From positions 8,341,466 to 8,405,465 of the forward strand of contig NC_081148.1 in the NCBI RefSeq assembly GCF_958295425.1: a DNA stretch of 64,000 bases, written 5' to 3'. Of the stretch, positions 46,221 to 60,479 are shown piece after piece. The notes below the pieces were generated by a model. It was given only the letters and a program-made list of their open reading frames with translations, was not told where the DNA came from and did not search any database. A program made the position numbers and the translations under genes. Source of the stretch: Solea solea (lineage: Eukaryota > Chordata > Actinopteri > Pleuronectiformes > Soleidae). Position 1 is the stretch's first letter; each line of letters starts with the position of its first letter.

Positions 46221-49200
46221 GTGTGTGTGTGTGTGTATTGTGATGCCCAAATGCAGTGCAAAGAGAGCCTCCTATCAAGCCACACCACTGTGTTCTCAGT
46301 GACCTATGATCCCCAGACTCACCACATTCCTCCCAAACATGCTCTGTTTATTTAAGTCACGTGCACGTGCCAAAACACTACACAGTCACTAATACATATA
46401 CACACACGTGCACATGGTGGTTGCTCAGTTAAAAAGAAAAAAAACACTTGAACAAACACGCACGCACTATCATTTATGCACACATACGTGCACAAGCACA
46501 AACAAGTTTAAACTTGGACATGTTCTGGCCCCATATAACTCTGATTATGTGAGCTATGGCAACAATTAGATATAATAGCCAAAGGTAATAACTGCAATTT
46601 TTATTCTTACGGGAATGATTAAACGCCAACAAAATATGCAGTGGATTATGTTTTAAGTAGCATGTGCAGTTTTGTTTGTGTGTTTTATTCAAGACGGTGT
46701 TTTCTTTATTGTTTCATGTGTCCATCAAAGTCACGACGTCTGCCAATTACTCGCAGCTTTATGGACAAATAAAATTGGGTTTGGGTAAAACTTTACTAAT
46801 TATGTGTATATCGTGATGCAGCAAAAGAATCATTGCTCTCACCAGATAAAACTTTATAGGGCAATTTTGGAAAGTTGTTTGAGTTGAGTTAATTCCAAAT
46901 ATATTTCAACACTTCGCATCAAACAAGCAAACAGATTTCCAATAAAATGCAGTAGACATAAATCTAGATAAAGGAAACCAAATTACAGTGACAAATAGCT
47001 TATTTTAAGATAAGATTGGCCTTTAAATGTGTGGTATGTTTATATTTAAATGGAAAACAAACACAGTATTTCCTTCTTTCTCAGTGAATATAAAGAAAGC
47101 TGATAGGTTGGTCATAAAACTGACAACACATGTTAAAAAGAAAGAAAAGCACCAAGAATTAGCACAGTTTTTATACCAGACACTACCGACAGCGGGGGCT
47201 GACATTTGAGCAGGAATCCAAATCCTACAGAAAATCTTCCGGGAAATACGAGTGCAATTTTCGGCTTGTGGCATGACGGAAAATCTAAACTTTGTGGTCA
47301 TAAGTAGTAGGAATTTACTGTAGATAAATGTGTGTGAAATTATTTTAGATTCTGCTTTTGATTCTCAAAAATACCATTTAAACCCACTGCACTTCTCTCT
47401 ACATAGAGTTTTAGGCTCACACGTTCGTATACCTGTGTCTGTCTCTCTCTGCTCGTGTGAGTGTGTGATGGACTGCATGTGTGCATGGTTGATGACTGAA
47501 GGGCGTGAGTGTTTAGGTGGATCCTGGGAACTGTTTGGTCCTGCATGGTGGACTCTCCCTGAACCACTCTCGGCTATAGACTCCCAGCAGACATCTTGTT
47601 TGAATGAATTAATGAAATGAAATAATAAAAGTCGGCGATACAACCCGGTTTTAATTACACAACTATAGCAGCTGTTACTTGGGACACCAACTCGGAGCAC
47701 AAACAACACTTAATCATAATCAGCTGTGCCATTTCATAGCGTAGCTGCCTTTCTGATTTTCAACAAAAGTGAAACAAACACATATATGGACACATTGGTG
47801 TCAAGGCTTTCTTTGATCCTTGTAGGAGGAAAAAAACTTTCTATGATGCTTTGCATCCACATTCCCGACTTATTTATGGCTGGTGATATGTTATAACAAC
47901 CCCTGACTGCACTCATGAAACCTGTTTTCTAGAAGTCATATTATCTGTCAAAGTTGTTGTCCCGCCTGATGCATAAATCTACACAAGTCTACAAATCTAC
48001 TGACAGGAAATACCAAACCTGAAATCTGTCACATAAATAATGTCACGCGTCTACTTACGTTTCTGCCGAAAATAATGTCTATAGGCACGTAACAGAGCAT
48101 ACACAATATTATATAGAATATTTATATATTTTGGAAAAAGAATTCTGTTCAGGTTTGTTCAGAGCCTATAAAAAGTTGTTGTTTTCAATTCAATCAATCT
48201 TTATTTATCAGGGACGAAGCAGTGATACATAGTGGACATAAAGTGCATCTGACGTACTGTATATATAGTATGAGTATATAGCAATTTGCTAGTTTGCAAT
48301 GCCTGTCCCTGATATAAGACAGTATAAACACCTATACTGTATATAAAGATATGTTTCTCATTGACCTAATACAATGTAAAAATACACACTCATACATGCA
48401 TGGTAGATATATAGAACTGTGGTACAAGTCCAGACGATCAAGACCACTAAACCTCCTTCAAACGTAACATATGGTTCATATTTTTTAAATCTTCATGGTA
48501 GCTGGGTTAAGGCGATACTAAGGTGGATGCTCGTGCAAAGTGTGTTAATCTAACCCCAACACACTTCAAGGCCAGCAGCAGAAGACCAGGGTAATAATTT
48601 ATGGACGAGGAGGGTGTGGGAGACCACACACAGACTGGAGGGCCAATGACAGCTGCTCACCAGGATCACACAGAGGAATGAATGAACACACGCGGACATG
48701 CACGCAAACATACACCTCTGACATTTATTAGTCACTATTTTAGTCACGATGATGACTTGCAATAACATTGTTTTTGTTATGAATAGAGAGCAAAAGGCCT
48801 GAGTTGGAAAGTAGGTGAGGTGCATGTTTTGTTTTGTTTTTTTTTAACTTGTCATGGCAGGAAAACCACAGGTGCAATCAGTGATCATTTATTAGGTTAG
48901 GCTGAGTTTGATACCCAAAGAAGGCATTCATATTCATCCACAGTGCATGTCTGTGGAATTAATACACCTATTATGGTCATAATTACACATCAACATACTT
49001 CCAAAATGTCAAAAGTCTTTATTGATTTGCTGCAACGTATTTTGGGCAATTTAGAAGAAAATCTCCGTTATAATGATATTAAAGAACACATGCTTTGCCT
49101 GTAAGGCCTTGAACTGAGCCTTTGATACTTAGCTTGGGTATACTTACTATCAAAGCATTTTTGCTACATCCTTTAGGCACTTAGGCCCAGGGCAGGGACA

Positions 49201-52200
49201 TTTGTCAGGGAAAGGATATTATCCGTTACAGATAGCTGTAAAAGTGGGAGCCAGCTCAGTCCTTCAGCATACTTGTCATAAAAGAGACTCAAAATGTGGT
49301 ATTCTTGAAAAAGCTTGTAATCTGTAAGCCTGTAACATGAAAGCATACACACACAGATGTGCTCATGCTCACATTTCACTCAGGCGCACTCACGTTATAG
49401 AAGTCCGTCCAGAGCTATGATTCCTGATCACTGGACCTTCTGTGGAAACGATAGCTCTGCTGGCCCATGAAAAAAAAGAGGGCTCATCTCTGTATTGTGG
49501 AATCCAATCGCTCCTCCAGTGACAAAATCCCCAGACAGTTCACCTGCTTCTATTCATGACAGTAGGTTCCTGTAGACAAGGGATCATATCTAGTGGGAGA
49601 GGGACGGGGATTAACTTCTCCAAAAGAAAAGGCAGGGACTGGCAGCTTGGATGACTCTTTTTGTGAAAACCAACTCATCTTAGGCTCCAGGCGCCCTTCT
49701 CATCCTCTTATCCTCTTCTTCTCCTTCACTCTCATCGTTTGTCCCTGAGGACAGCAGTTATGGAAAGGAACATGGAATCGGAGTGATTTTACGTCAGTGC
49801 AGATGTGTGAGAGAGCAGGAGTTGCTGGTGTATGGTGTGTTTTGTGTATCTTTGTATGGGTTTGGGCTATTTTACTCTCCACCATATCATTTATAAAGTT
49901 TGAGTTTGTGAAGTTAAGTTGATCTTGAATTTTTCTGGGTATGCTTTTGCATGATATTTGCCTTTGATTAGGCTAAAAATAAACGTGTCTCTGGTGTGTT
50001 TGTTAGTGTAACAGGACAGGTCACTTGTGTGTCTTTGTGTTTCCAGGTCTCGCTGGTTTCTTTGATCCTTTAAGAGCCTGGTGAGATAGGAGCTGTAATA
50101 TCTGCCAGAGCTGTTCTCTGTGAAAGGTCACTGGGGAGGTGGAGGTGCAGGCAAGGGCAGGCGTGTTGTTCCCTCTGGGCCTGACTTCACTCTACTGTAC
50201 ACAACATGTCTACTTTTACAAATCCACCAACACCACAGTGCCTGTGTTCCTGAGGTACACCAGGGGAAACGTGTCAGTTAAAAGTAAGGCTCCAACCAAA
50301 GCAAGAGGGGTTTTTGTTTAGCTTGTGAGTCCCCCTCCCCTCCCCTCCCCTCCTTACTGACTTCTGTGTAATTGTTCTTCATAGGCAGGGGTGACTGAAC
50401 CTGCTGAAAAATCTAAATGTACATGAATGTCTTTAAGGCATCGTCATTATTTTCAGCGCACACCGCAACAGTCGGGGCCGCAACTGCAAATAATATAACC
50501 TGCCATTACGTCAATAACAGTTTGTTGTTTTATGATAAAAATCCATTCTGGTGGATCTTGTGTTAAACATGGAACACATTCACCACATTCATGCTTGTTC
50601 TTAATTTTCTTCTTAATTTATGCACCTAAATAAAACAAAACAATTAAATAATTACCTATGACATTAAAAAAATGGAGTTTCTTGTTCAATTACTGGTTTT
50701 ACAGCAGCATAGGCTCTCTTATTCTGTCACACCACCTTTGTACAGCTAATTTAAAACAGAATAAAACGTGACTGTGAGTAAATAGGTACAGTTAGCACTA
50801 TTAAACTACAGAAAATGCTGTCCATGCTTAAGAATTAATATTGTATGTTAAAGACCAGTGAGCAGCCAAACTTTGTTCATGTAGGCTGCCATGATTTGGT
50901 AAATTCAGGTCATGGATATACTTGCAGGGATAGAGTGACTATTGTTCTTTGACATAATGGTTCAAACTTTTTCTTTCATTTCCTTCTAAATCAGGAATTG
51001 GTCAAAATGAATGGGGTCTGTCTAATGAGCAGTAACAGTCCACAGAGAGGTTTGAGCCACAGCTGAATAGGACCTGTCTTGCCAATATTTTGCAAATGTC
51101 TGGTATGTAGATAATATCCATGTGTTTCACTTTCCTGATACAAATCACAATCTGAAAGCCTTTATTGTCGTTGTATGGGAATACAACAAAATTCGTAGTG
51201 ACCCTCAAATGATGTATCTAAAACATAAAAACACAAGAGCCAGTTCATTCAGTGATCATTTAAAAGCCATAAATAAGAGTAAAAGTTTGAGTAAAGGAAC
51301 TGAGAAGGCAGCCACACACTACTTAGCGGAGAGCAAAAGTCTTTATTTGTGTCAAAAGCAACACTATTTTATCTTATTTATCTATTTGAATAATAACCCT
51401 CGTGCTGGCTCCTCCCAAACTCTTAGCCTTTATTTCTCATCTTACTGAGTTTCATGCAGAAGCCATATCACAGCCACAAAAGTTTGGCTGCTTCCTCGAG
51501 GGCTCAGATGAACTTATTCAGCTGTGATCCAGTGACACACCTCTCCTTCTTCTCTCACCTTTCCTTTATGACTCTCTGGATTTCACCTCCACCTTTTGTT
51601 GCTGTAGTCCTGTTCAGGTGTCCAGATAATAGAAGGGATAATTACATAATTACGTTATTATTTTTCTACCTTTTGTCTTTCTCCTTCACAAAAGTCTTTT
51701 CTCCTTAGTCAAAAATAAAGGCCCCTCTCCACAAGAAAACTGACACTATTTGGAAGGTGTATTACTATTTAATATTTTTTTTATTGTTTCACTCAGCCAA
51801 AAATATTCACAACTGAACGAATAGTTTGATTTTAGTCGATAAATATTTAATACTACATTTTAAAACCTTAAATGTTCTTTGTTTTCGTGCATTCATGTTT
51901 ATTTTCTCACATACTTAAAGCGATTAATCTCAATACAATTCCAAAGTTTGAAGCTCAGCTTATCCTGACCCTTCTCGTTCACTCATCAGATACAGTGGGG
52001 AGTTTATTTTCTCTTAGAGCTCATCTATCTGACTTGAAGAGAGATCGTGACCGTGCAACTTCTCTGACCTTAAACACTGGTGGATCATGTGTCCCAGGGG
52101 TTAAAAAGGCAGATGGAAACTGCATGTTACAAACATTAAATTTAGTTGACCAATGCCATGTGCTTGTTTATAAATATGGGTTTGTAGGTATGCCTTGAAA

Positions 52201-52524
52201 TATGAGTGGTTGTGTCAGAACGTGTGGATTTATTAGACTACGTCTTATGGGAAGGCACATACTACAAGTGTCCTGCCCCAACTTGAAAGGACTTTTAACA
52301 GATTTTCCTCATCAAAGCTCATGTACAATATGTTTTAGATCAAACAATTTGTCTTTAATGTCTTGACTTGCTTTTGCTTAACTGCAACTTTGTTTTTTTG
52401 TGCCAGCACAGTATTACAGTACAACATATGCTAGCATAAAGGGAAAAGAAGCAGTCAAAAGCCTTAATTTAAACTTTTCTTTTTTTTTTTTTAAATCATA
52501 CAATGTGTCAACTCTCTCTCTCGT

Positions 52525-52537
52525 GTTGCCCGGCAAC
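52525..52537. promoter_or_regulatory. palindromic RFX-like site
   Basis: GTTGCC-C-GGCAAC is a perfect inverted repeat of two RFX half-sites with a one-base spacer; the palindrome extends to 52524-52538. A GGAAGTG ETS-type core follows at 52541. It lies in the desert, far from any known start. Confidence 0.4.
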
Positions 52538-52659
52538 ACAGGAAGTGATTCAGTTTGGAGTATGCCTGAAAACACAAAGAAGTTGCCAGGAAAAGTTAAT
52601 GAAGTAAATTCTACTGCTTAAAAAAACCCCCCGGTCATTCACAGTCTTGTGCACATGAT

Positions 52660-52745
52660 TAAAAGTAATTAGTTTTCCCAAAAAGTAACTGAGTTACTGC
52701 ATCGTAAAAGTAAGTAGTAACCAGGCAAAGTAACTATTGCGATCC
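52660..52745. mobile_element. fragment of a GTAACT-rich fish repeat
   Basis: Repeated AAAGTAACTGAGTTACT and AAAGTAAGTAGTAACC steps match a widespread teleost repeat I recognise from memory. Boundaries and class are not determined. Confidence 0.4.
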
Positions 52746-54451
52746 TGTTTTTGGTCCTGTGCATAATATAAATTATACATTCTTGTGTTTTATCCCAATG
52801 ACAAAGTTAATATCTTTACTTCCAGTTTGAAAACGCTATCTAATAATTTGCTGGGCTCACCATCGCTGAGTGTGTCTCTTGGTTGTTTGTGTGTGAATGC
52901 CCGCCCAGCTCTGCCTCTGATTGGCTTACCAGGAAATTTTACTCTACCTTATCCAATCATCATTACTTATGCGGTTGTCCCGCCCCCCTCACAAAACTGC
53001 AGCTCCTGCACGGCTGAGAGATCCTAGTCAGAAGAAAATAGCTTATTATTATTTTAAAAAATGAATGCCATTAGTAACGCTGTTTATTTTTATGCTGTTA
53101 TTTCCATCACTGGTCATTCTGCAGTTTGTCAAGATAAAGTTTTTGTGCCCCGCCTGCACCTGCACTGCCACTGCTGTATACAAAATAACGCTCCCTCAGT
53201 CAGGTCTGACAAAGCTGCTTAACAGAGCCTGTTTTCAAGGACACAGCAAGCATACAAATAGTATTACACCAAAGTTGCACAGTGCAGCTTTTTTTCGGTA
53301 GCAAGAGATCATGAAAAAAATGCAGCCAGTGTTAATTTGCTAAACCAGGTAAAATTAATGTTAATATCTTAACAATACATGCATTATTGGAATGTGCATA
53401 GCTGTTCCTGTGTGTGTTTGCATGCACAGGAGTAAAGTACGGAGGCCTCGCCCTCCACATCTGACTGAAAACTATCTTGTCGCCTCTTCACAGGAAGCTG
53501 TCATCTCCCTCTTTCATGCTAACTTATGTCAGACAGAGAAGCTCATCTTAACCCACTGAAATATCAGCCCTCGAGCCTAGGGTTTCACCCTCACCTCCCT
53601 CACCACGGCATACTGCTTTCTGCCGGGTGTCCTTCTTGTTCTCACGTGTGCAACCATAACCAAAAATACTAGACACAAGAGGCAACTAACTTACTGTACA
53701 TGAAATATTTATATTTTCTTTCTCATTTCTGAATGACACTGAATCAGCAGTATTTGCTGTGGCGGCTTTAGCTTAGCTTAGGTTTGTGGATCGAGCCACC
53801 ACAACGACATCAGTCTCAAGAAGTTTTGATGAAGTCACTTGAAATGAGAATCATTACATGTCTCAATCTTTTATTCTTTATTGTTATTATTATTATTATT
53901 GTTATTATTATAATTATTATTGTTTGTATACATTCTTTTCAGCTCTAAGTGCTGGATGTTGCTGCTGAAAAATGATGATAATGCACATAACCTTAAAAAA
54001 AGTGATGTTTTCAGACAATAACTGTTGTGGAAGAATAAGGGGGCTGGGCCTTTTTTTTTAATGCTGCTTGTCTGTGATAAATTCTAATCAGGCAGTGTTT
54101 GATGGTGTGCACACATGTCATTATCATGCATGTGTGTGTGTGTGTGTGTGTGAAAGAGAGAGAGAGAGAATTTAGTCGTTAAATATTCATCAGAGAGCGT
54201 CATTGTTTTTGGAGGACTACATATGGGGTAATTAGAGCAATAGTTTATATCTACATAAACAACCGCCTTCTGCTGCAGAGGGACTCAGCTTTAATGTCAA
54301 ACAGACAGGGATGAAGGTGTGTGTGTGCGTGTGTGCGTGTGTGTGTGTGTGTAAATCTGCATGCTTGTCAGACAGTGTGGGATGAATGTATGTGCTGTAT
54401 GCATGCACATGCATGTGTTTGTAATGTGAAACAGGCAATGTCAGTGTTGGC

Positions 54452-54484
<33 letters not shown>

Positions 54485-54977
54485 CAGGGAAAGGGAGGGC
54501 GGCCATGTTAAATGTGAAACAGACAGTGGCAATGCCTCAGTGGCACAGAGGGAAAGCCGTGACCATCTAAACTGCCCCCTGGAGAACAAGAGGATCCTTC
54601 CCCAGCCACCAGTTTACCCCAACCCCCCCCCCCCCCCCCTCCCTGTCTGAGTGCAGCTGCAGGAGATATGTAAGGTCGGGGTCATACGTTAGCGTGAGTG
54701 TGATGCCAGTTGGACACACACACAAGGATGACATGACTCGACAGGTCATACGTGCCAGGAGCCCATTACACACCACAGCTTGTATGTTTCTTTTTAATTG
54801 TAAGGCGACTTTTAGACGGATATGGTTTATGCTGTCTGGGAAGAGTGGGAAAAAAAATCCATGTTAGGAAGAGGTTGAGGTGATGGCTTGGTCACACATG
54901 ATATTTTCAGATGGGAGGTAGTTTTCCATTTTTAAACCCTCAGTTATTGTAGTTCTGATGAACCCAGGATGTGTCTT

Positions 54978-55180
54978 AAAGGTACAGTGTGAAGGATTTG
55001 GCAACATCTATTGTCAAAGTTACTTAAGCAAATACAAATACAATGTATTTGTGATGTAGGAGTAGTACCAAAATAACTGCTCCCAATCGTTACATTTTTC
55101 TGTACCCTTCCCTTAACATGCAAGACTAATGGAATGGTGCGGTACGGGTGGAGCTAGACCCGCGACAGAAAAGCATCACG
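54978..55180 (+). mobile_element. one-ended MITE copy of the GGTCCAGTGT family
   Basis: TTAAAGGTACAGTGTGAAGGATTTGGCAACATCT resembles the terminus at 57594 (GGACCAGTGTCAAGGATTTAGCGGCATCT). The opposite end was not found, so the right border is a guess. Confidence 0.4.
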
Positions 55181-56929
55181 CTACCATATCTTGCTGACGC
55201 GGCCATCGGGCGCATCCCCCTCATTCTTGTGTATTTTAAGCCATTTCTCTCTCTTTGTCCCATGTTTGAACTCAAGTATATGGGTATTTTGAGGAAACTG
55301 TCCATGTCAGACAAATTCATACACTGTTCACCCAAGTATTTGATCTTTCTTTGAAGTGTTTTCTTGATTTAAACGTCTGTCCTTGCTGACATAAAGTTCC
55401 TGAATCATGTTGTTAGACATTTCGTAGATTACAGTACAATACAATGGGTGTGGATGTTGTGGTGGATGTTATGTGTTTGATTTTGAACACCAGAGACCAG
55501 AGGTTGTACAGTTTTAGTTTCACTGGTTCCTTTATGAGGACAGTGCTTGCCTAACCTGACATTAGTGGTTCTCAAAGTGGGGGGCCTCCCTGAAGGGAAG
55601 TGTTGATAACTAGAGGAGAAATATGGTGTGGAACTAAGTTGGATGAACAGGATTTATGTAAGGGAAATAAACAAGAGTTTGCTGCTGATGCTATTGTATT
55701 ACATTTTATTTCATGGCAATAAAACTCTTTTTTGTATTAGCTGATTTGCTCCTTCTCATTGTCAGTAATTGATAAAAATAAAATTAAAAAACATAGTCTG
55801 GTGCGATTATTTAATCGACATCTGAAAGATCTACACACAAGAACAAAAAAAGAAGCAAATCACTAAATTAAAATGTGAAGTTCACAGTTTCAAAGCAACT
55901 ACTCAGTGGTGCTTGTGGCAAGATTGTGTTTTTCATAAATCAAGAGAGTTTTCAGGTCGGGATTGGAAAAAAATATCTGATTTAACAAAGCATTTCAATT
56001 TCAACAAATCCTTAACTTAAATGGCAAATGAATTTGTTCATCAGGATCATATGATACAGTGCTGTGATAGTTTTGTGTGTAATTTAATGTCATTTTTAAG
56101 TATCACCCAAACAAAAAAAAACAATATATATCTTGTATTCTTTGGTTTTCTCAGCCAGACTGGTTTAGGACGAACATTTTGAAATGATTTTCAGATTAGG
56201 GTGTGGTCATGTAGACAGTGGTCAAACTGGTGCTTTCACATTAATTGATATCGCAACAAACCGAGATGGTGCTTATGCAATTAAACACCACACTGACGTG
56301 TTCTACTCATCATCTATTAAATGTCTTCTTGCCTTTTAGTTTGATTAGTAATATAACAGTGTTTTGTGTCTGTAACCCAGCCTGCGGCGGAGTGGGGGAG
56401 GCTCTAATGCAGTGATGTTTGTGTCTGTGGTGGTGAAGGTCAACGCTCCCTGTATGTGTTTGTTCTCACACAGTTTTGTTTTTCAGGGACTTGTTTGTCA
56501 CTTCCCACACACACACACACACACACGCAGACAGATGCACTCATTTATATGTACACGTTGTGGTTGTACTCTATGTGCGTATTTGCATATGAATATTTAA
56601 GAGAGGGTGTTTTTATTGCGCACACACATGCTTACATTACATATTGTGGTTGTGTGTTTTCGGATTTGTATGCAAACCTCTTCTTTTCCCACATTGTGTT
56701 CAAAGGTCTTCCTGCTTTATGCAATTCTTTTAGGATTTGGGAGTGTGGTTGTGCGCAGTGTGCTGACCGTGTGTGGCCTATGAATGCATTGACATTTACT
56801 TTCGCCCTCACATCCACAAACACCTCCTAAGACCTTTTCATCAGTTCCCTCTGCCCTGCAAAGGATAAAACTACTGCACCTTCTCCACCACTGCGGCACC
56901 GTGCGTTTCACTCGCAGACAATAAATGGC

Positions 56930-57320
56930 TTCCCCCCAAAAAATGTGTACACAATAGTCAGAGAGGGTGTTAACTTTGAATCATCAATCTCTTTGTACTT
57001 GCGCTGTTTATGGGCAGCAAGTTGACCCTCTGCAAATTAGATTAAAACTGGGAAAAGTGAGCAAAAGTGAGAGCTTTTGTCACGGCTAAGACTATAAATC
57101 AGAGCAAAAGTGGAGTTTTCATTTTGTCGTAAATGTCGACAGCACTGTGGCGTTGGGGTGAACGCATGCAGTTCATGTATTTTATTGTGTTTTTGCGCCA
57201 TCCTCTCACTGTGCTCTCTCTAATTTTTCATTTGCTACCCCGGCCTTCTGTCCTTCTGAGTTTCAATGACATCGGCAGAAACTAATAACGGATGCGTTCT
57301 TTTAAGTCACACAGACAGGA
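56930..57320. promoter_or_regulatory. candidate conserved noncoding element
   Basis: A repeat-free block with TTGAATCATCAATC, AAATTAGATTAAAAC and paired GTGAGCAAAAGTGAGAGC steps, rich in homeodomain-type TAAT/ATTA cores, with no sustained ORF. CNE status is inferred, not shown. Confidence 0.25.
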
Positions 57321-57593
57321 AGACAAGTAATTACATACATATTTACTGAAACTATTACAGATGCTTTTTTTTGATATTATCTCTACCAGCTAATGCAGCA
57401 AATGTCTGAAGCAAATTATTCTCAATAACTGGGTTTTCCTACTCAAGCATTATGTAATGCCATATGAGCTAAAATGGTAGCTGCCGTATATCTGTGAATC
57501 GAGGTGTTGAACTTGTGAATGCAAAGTTTTAAATGATCACATTTATTTTGTGCATATTCAAACTTTACTTAAATAGAGTTTTGAAGTACATGG

Positions 57594-57953
57594 ATAGGAC
57601 CAGTGTCAAGGATTTAGCGGCATCTAGGGGTGAAGTGGCATATTGCAATCATCTGAATACACCTTTGCCTAATGCATCGCAACAGTGTATATGAGAAACT
57701 ACATTGGCCTCCAGGTAGCATAAACCCACAAGCTCTACAGGGTTTGTTTTGTCAGTTCTGTGCTATTATACAAACACAGCCGACTCCATGAAAGAGGACC
57801 TGCTCCTGGTGAAATTATAAAGGACTTATTCTAAGGGAAATGAAAACACAACGGCTCTTAATTTCAGGTGATAACAGACTAATGAAAACATGATACTGTC
57901 ATATCTAGTTTGTGTTGATGGATCCTCCCTACATCCTGCAAAATGGACCTTTT
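57594..57953. mobile_element. MITE of the GGTCCAGTGT family, both ends present
   Basis: The left end GGACCAGTGTCAAGGATT and the right end ACATCCTGCAAAATGGACCT (reverse complement AGGTCCATTTTGCAGGATGT) are inverted. The interior contains AAGCTCTACAGGGTTTGTT and ATGAAAGAGGACCTGCTCC, which I recall from a common percomorph element. No ORF. Confidence 0.6.
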
Positions 57954-58139
57954 AAAATCCACAACAGAGATGAAGTTAATTGTATTTTCATACAGTTTGT
58001 GAGGGAATGGGTGGATATGTAGGAAAAACACGGCATTCTCCACCACTGTTACCATGACCCTAAAACTCTTGTTGAACATGTTGATTCTGCCACTGAAACA
58101 TCGATCAGTTCTGTTTTGCACTGAATAAATAAAAGACAT

Positions 58140-58141
<2 letters not shown>

Positions 58142-58187
<46 letters not shown>
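58142..58187. repeat. (CA)n microsatellite
   Basis: Twenty-three CA units without interruption, directly beside the inverted copy of the 45.5-kb repeat. Confidence 0.95.
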
Positions 58188-58189
<2 letters not shown>

Positions 58190-58190
<1 letters not shown>

Positions 58191-58310
58191 AGTGTGGACC
58201 CTCAGACATATTGCATTCCCAAACCCCTTACTCTTACCCTAAACATCACAACTAAATGTCTAACCCTAACCCTTTGAATCAAAATGTGTCCTCACAGCCT
58301 ACTACAACCA
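58190..58310 (-). repeat. partial inverted copy of the 45.5-kb repeat
   Basis: Read on the - strand it shows GGGTTAGGGTTAGACATTTAG, TTGTGATGTTTAGGG and GGGAATGCAATATGTCTGAGGG, matching the second half of the units at 45519-46220. The first half is absent. Confidence 0.75.
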
Positions 58311-58721
58311 TGTACACACTCACGTGGACTCACACACACACACACACACACACATCCCCCTCCCTGTTGATGATCCAAGCAGAGGTTTTATGCCAGAGGA
58401 AACACTAGCCCTCACCAGCTGGACATGCTGACACTGATCAGGTCATCCACCCCCCCACACACTAGCACAGGTATTCACAGATTCACACACACACTTCCAT
58501 GTAAATCATATGCTGCATATGCACACTGACACACACACACACACTTGTGCTCAGTCTTTCAGGCACACACGTGCATGGACATACAGCAAGCAGACATGAC
58601 ACACACTTTTGTACCTCGTACTTCACTGCACCTGTGTTGACACGGTTTCATTCAAATGAGGATAATGTGCTTTTTGAGCAGCAGCGGTAAAATTAGTGTG
58701 GTACTGTGGTGCTCTCTGCTC

Positions 58722-58724
<3 letters not shown>

Positions 58725-58761
<37 letters not shown>
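58725..58761. repeat. (GT)n microsatellite
   Basis: About 18 uninterrupted GT units. Confidence 0.95.
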
Positions 58762-58763
<2 letters not shown>

Positions 58764-60479
58764 GGCCACCAGGGACCTGAGTGAGTGTGACTGAATAGCT
58801 GCCACCTAACAACCACCACGCTGTCACCATGCAAACCTTAGGGACCTCATTATGTATAATAGCACAGTATTGTAAATATATGAGGTATAAACAGAGGCTT
58901 CTTGTTTATTTTCTCTACCGGGTTGTGGGGATTCAGTTAAATAAAGCGAGCAGCCATGACAGATATTCTACCACATGAACACTGACACCACAGTAATACT
59001 TAAAAAGAGGAATTCACTGGTAAACTGTTAAATGAGGATGTTTTATTTCGGTTTGCCAGGGATTTCTGTTGTTTTGTTCCCTGTTTCCTGTACATGACAG
59101 ATGAAAGGTACATGGCATGAATTTGAGATGAATACAAAAAAAAATAGAACAACTTCTGATAATGCTGTATTGCACTGGATCGCCAGAAAATAGTAGTTGT
59201 TATTCACTTCCAGGCAGATGCACAAGTTTTATATGCACCTGATGACCTAAGAAAATCCATCCATTTTTTAAAATCCTTAAAATTGACACAACTTTTGGTT
59301 GTTTTGTAGTGTGGGCAGTTATGGAAAAGTGACCTTTTTATTGAAGGGACTTATATGTACAGCTTCTTAGTAGAATAGTCTCTTGACAGAAGTCAGAGGT
59401 TTACATTTCATTGAGGGTTATTGTGGAATTATTGCTCAATAACAACTTAAATATGTTGCCAACTCCAGCTTTAACAGTGAAGGATTAGTCCTGAAACAAA
59501 GGAAGCAAGGCCCTGCCTCCAGTACCAGCATTTGGCAACAACATCCACTCCTAGCATACTGCAGAAAACAATAATTATAAGCTTTCCAGTGAGAATACAA
59601 GTGAGTGTAAGCATGTAATTAACAACATGACTTGGAAGACAAATGCAAAGTGTTTGTGTTGCTGACCCTAAAGGTACTTCTCTTTCTCCTGTTTCTGTCC
59701 GCCTCCTGAATGTACTTCAGATTTAGATTTACTTAGAATGCCAAATACAATAAAAACGGAGGGATCTGTCTTAGTGGCACTGTTGCAGACTAAGTACCAG
59801 CACCCAGTGACACACATGCTACGCGGAAAATCAACCTCACATGCTGTATGAAGTTTCACATTGGTGAGCTGCGCCATAAATTTTACTGACCGCGTTTCTC
59901 TTCATCCCGAAACACTGTTTTGACTATGCAAAACAATGGGTGAAATTCAAGCACCACATAAGTCATATAAAACCCAAGAGCTGGTTTCCTTCGCATTGCT
60001 TTTCTCTCTGTTTCGGTTCCAAGTCTGACCAGAGTTCTGGGTCTGATTTCAATCTCCAGATACTTTTGCAGCGGCCAAGGCTTTCAGTGTCACGGGGAAA
60101 AAAGCAGAAAAAAAATAATAAAATACTGTACAAAAATACAACAACGTTGCACGATGTAATCAGATATGCCATGTGACATTTTCCTCCAACTCACACACAC
60201 ATACACACACAGTCAGAAACACTTTCTCACTGACAGGAAAGCACTCACGTGCACACGTATGGACGCACACACAAAGCACGCTCCAGTAGTCGCACACAAA
60301 GTGCACACAAACAGACACGTATATGTGCAATAACACATGCACCGTCTCCCTGCTTGTACCAGAAAGTCATAGCCCTTTTCCGCAGACAATCCTTCACTGT
60401 TTCCTCCAGTCTCCTAATTGGCTTTACTCAGACCCAGCCCACAGACCTGAGTCAGAAACAATTAAAAACTCCATTTATA

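Larger units (their letters stand above)
45301..53000. other. gene desert, third part
   Basis: No gene is supported. Notable contents are a 28-base G run at 45376-45403, the tandem repeat pair at 45519-46220, a CAATCAATCTTTATTTAT-type repeat start at 48190-48210, C/T-rich runs near 50330-50352 and a GTTGCC-C-GGCAAC palindrome at 52525-52537. Long stretches between these are ordinary AT-rich DNA. Confidence 0.5.

Noticed and set aside
54360..54650. Short ORFs such as the 109-codon frame around 54321-54650
   Set aside because: They are translated CA/GT and poly-C tracts (Cys-Val, His-Thr and Pro runs).
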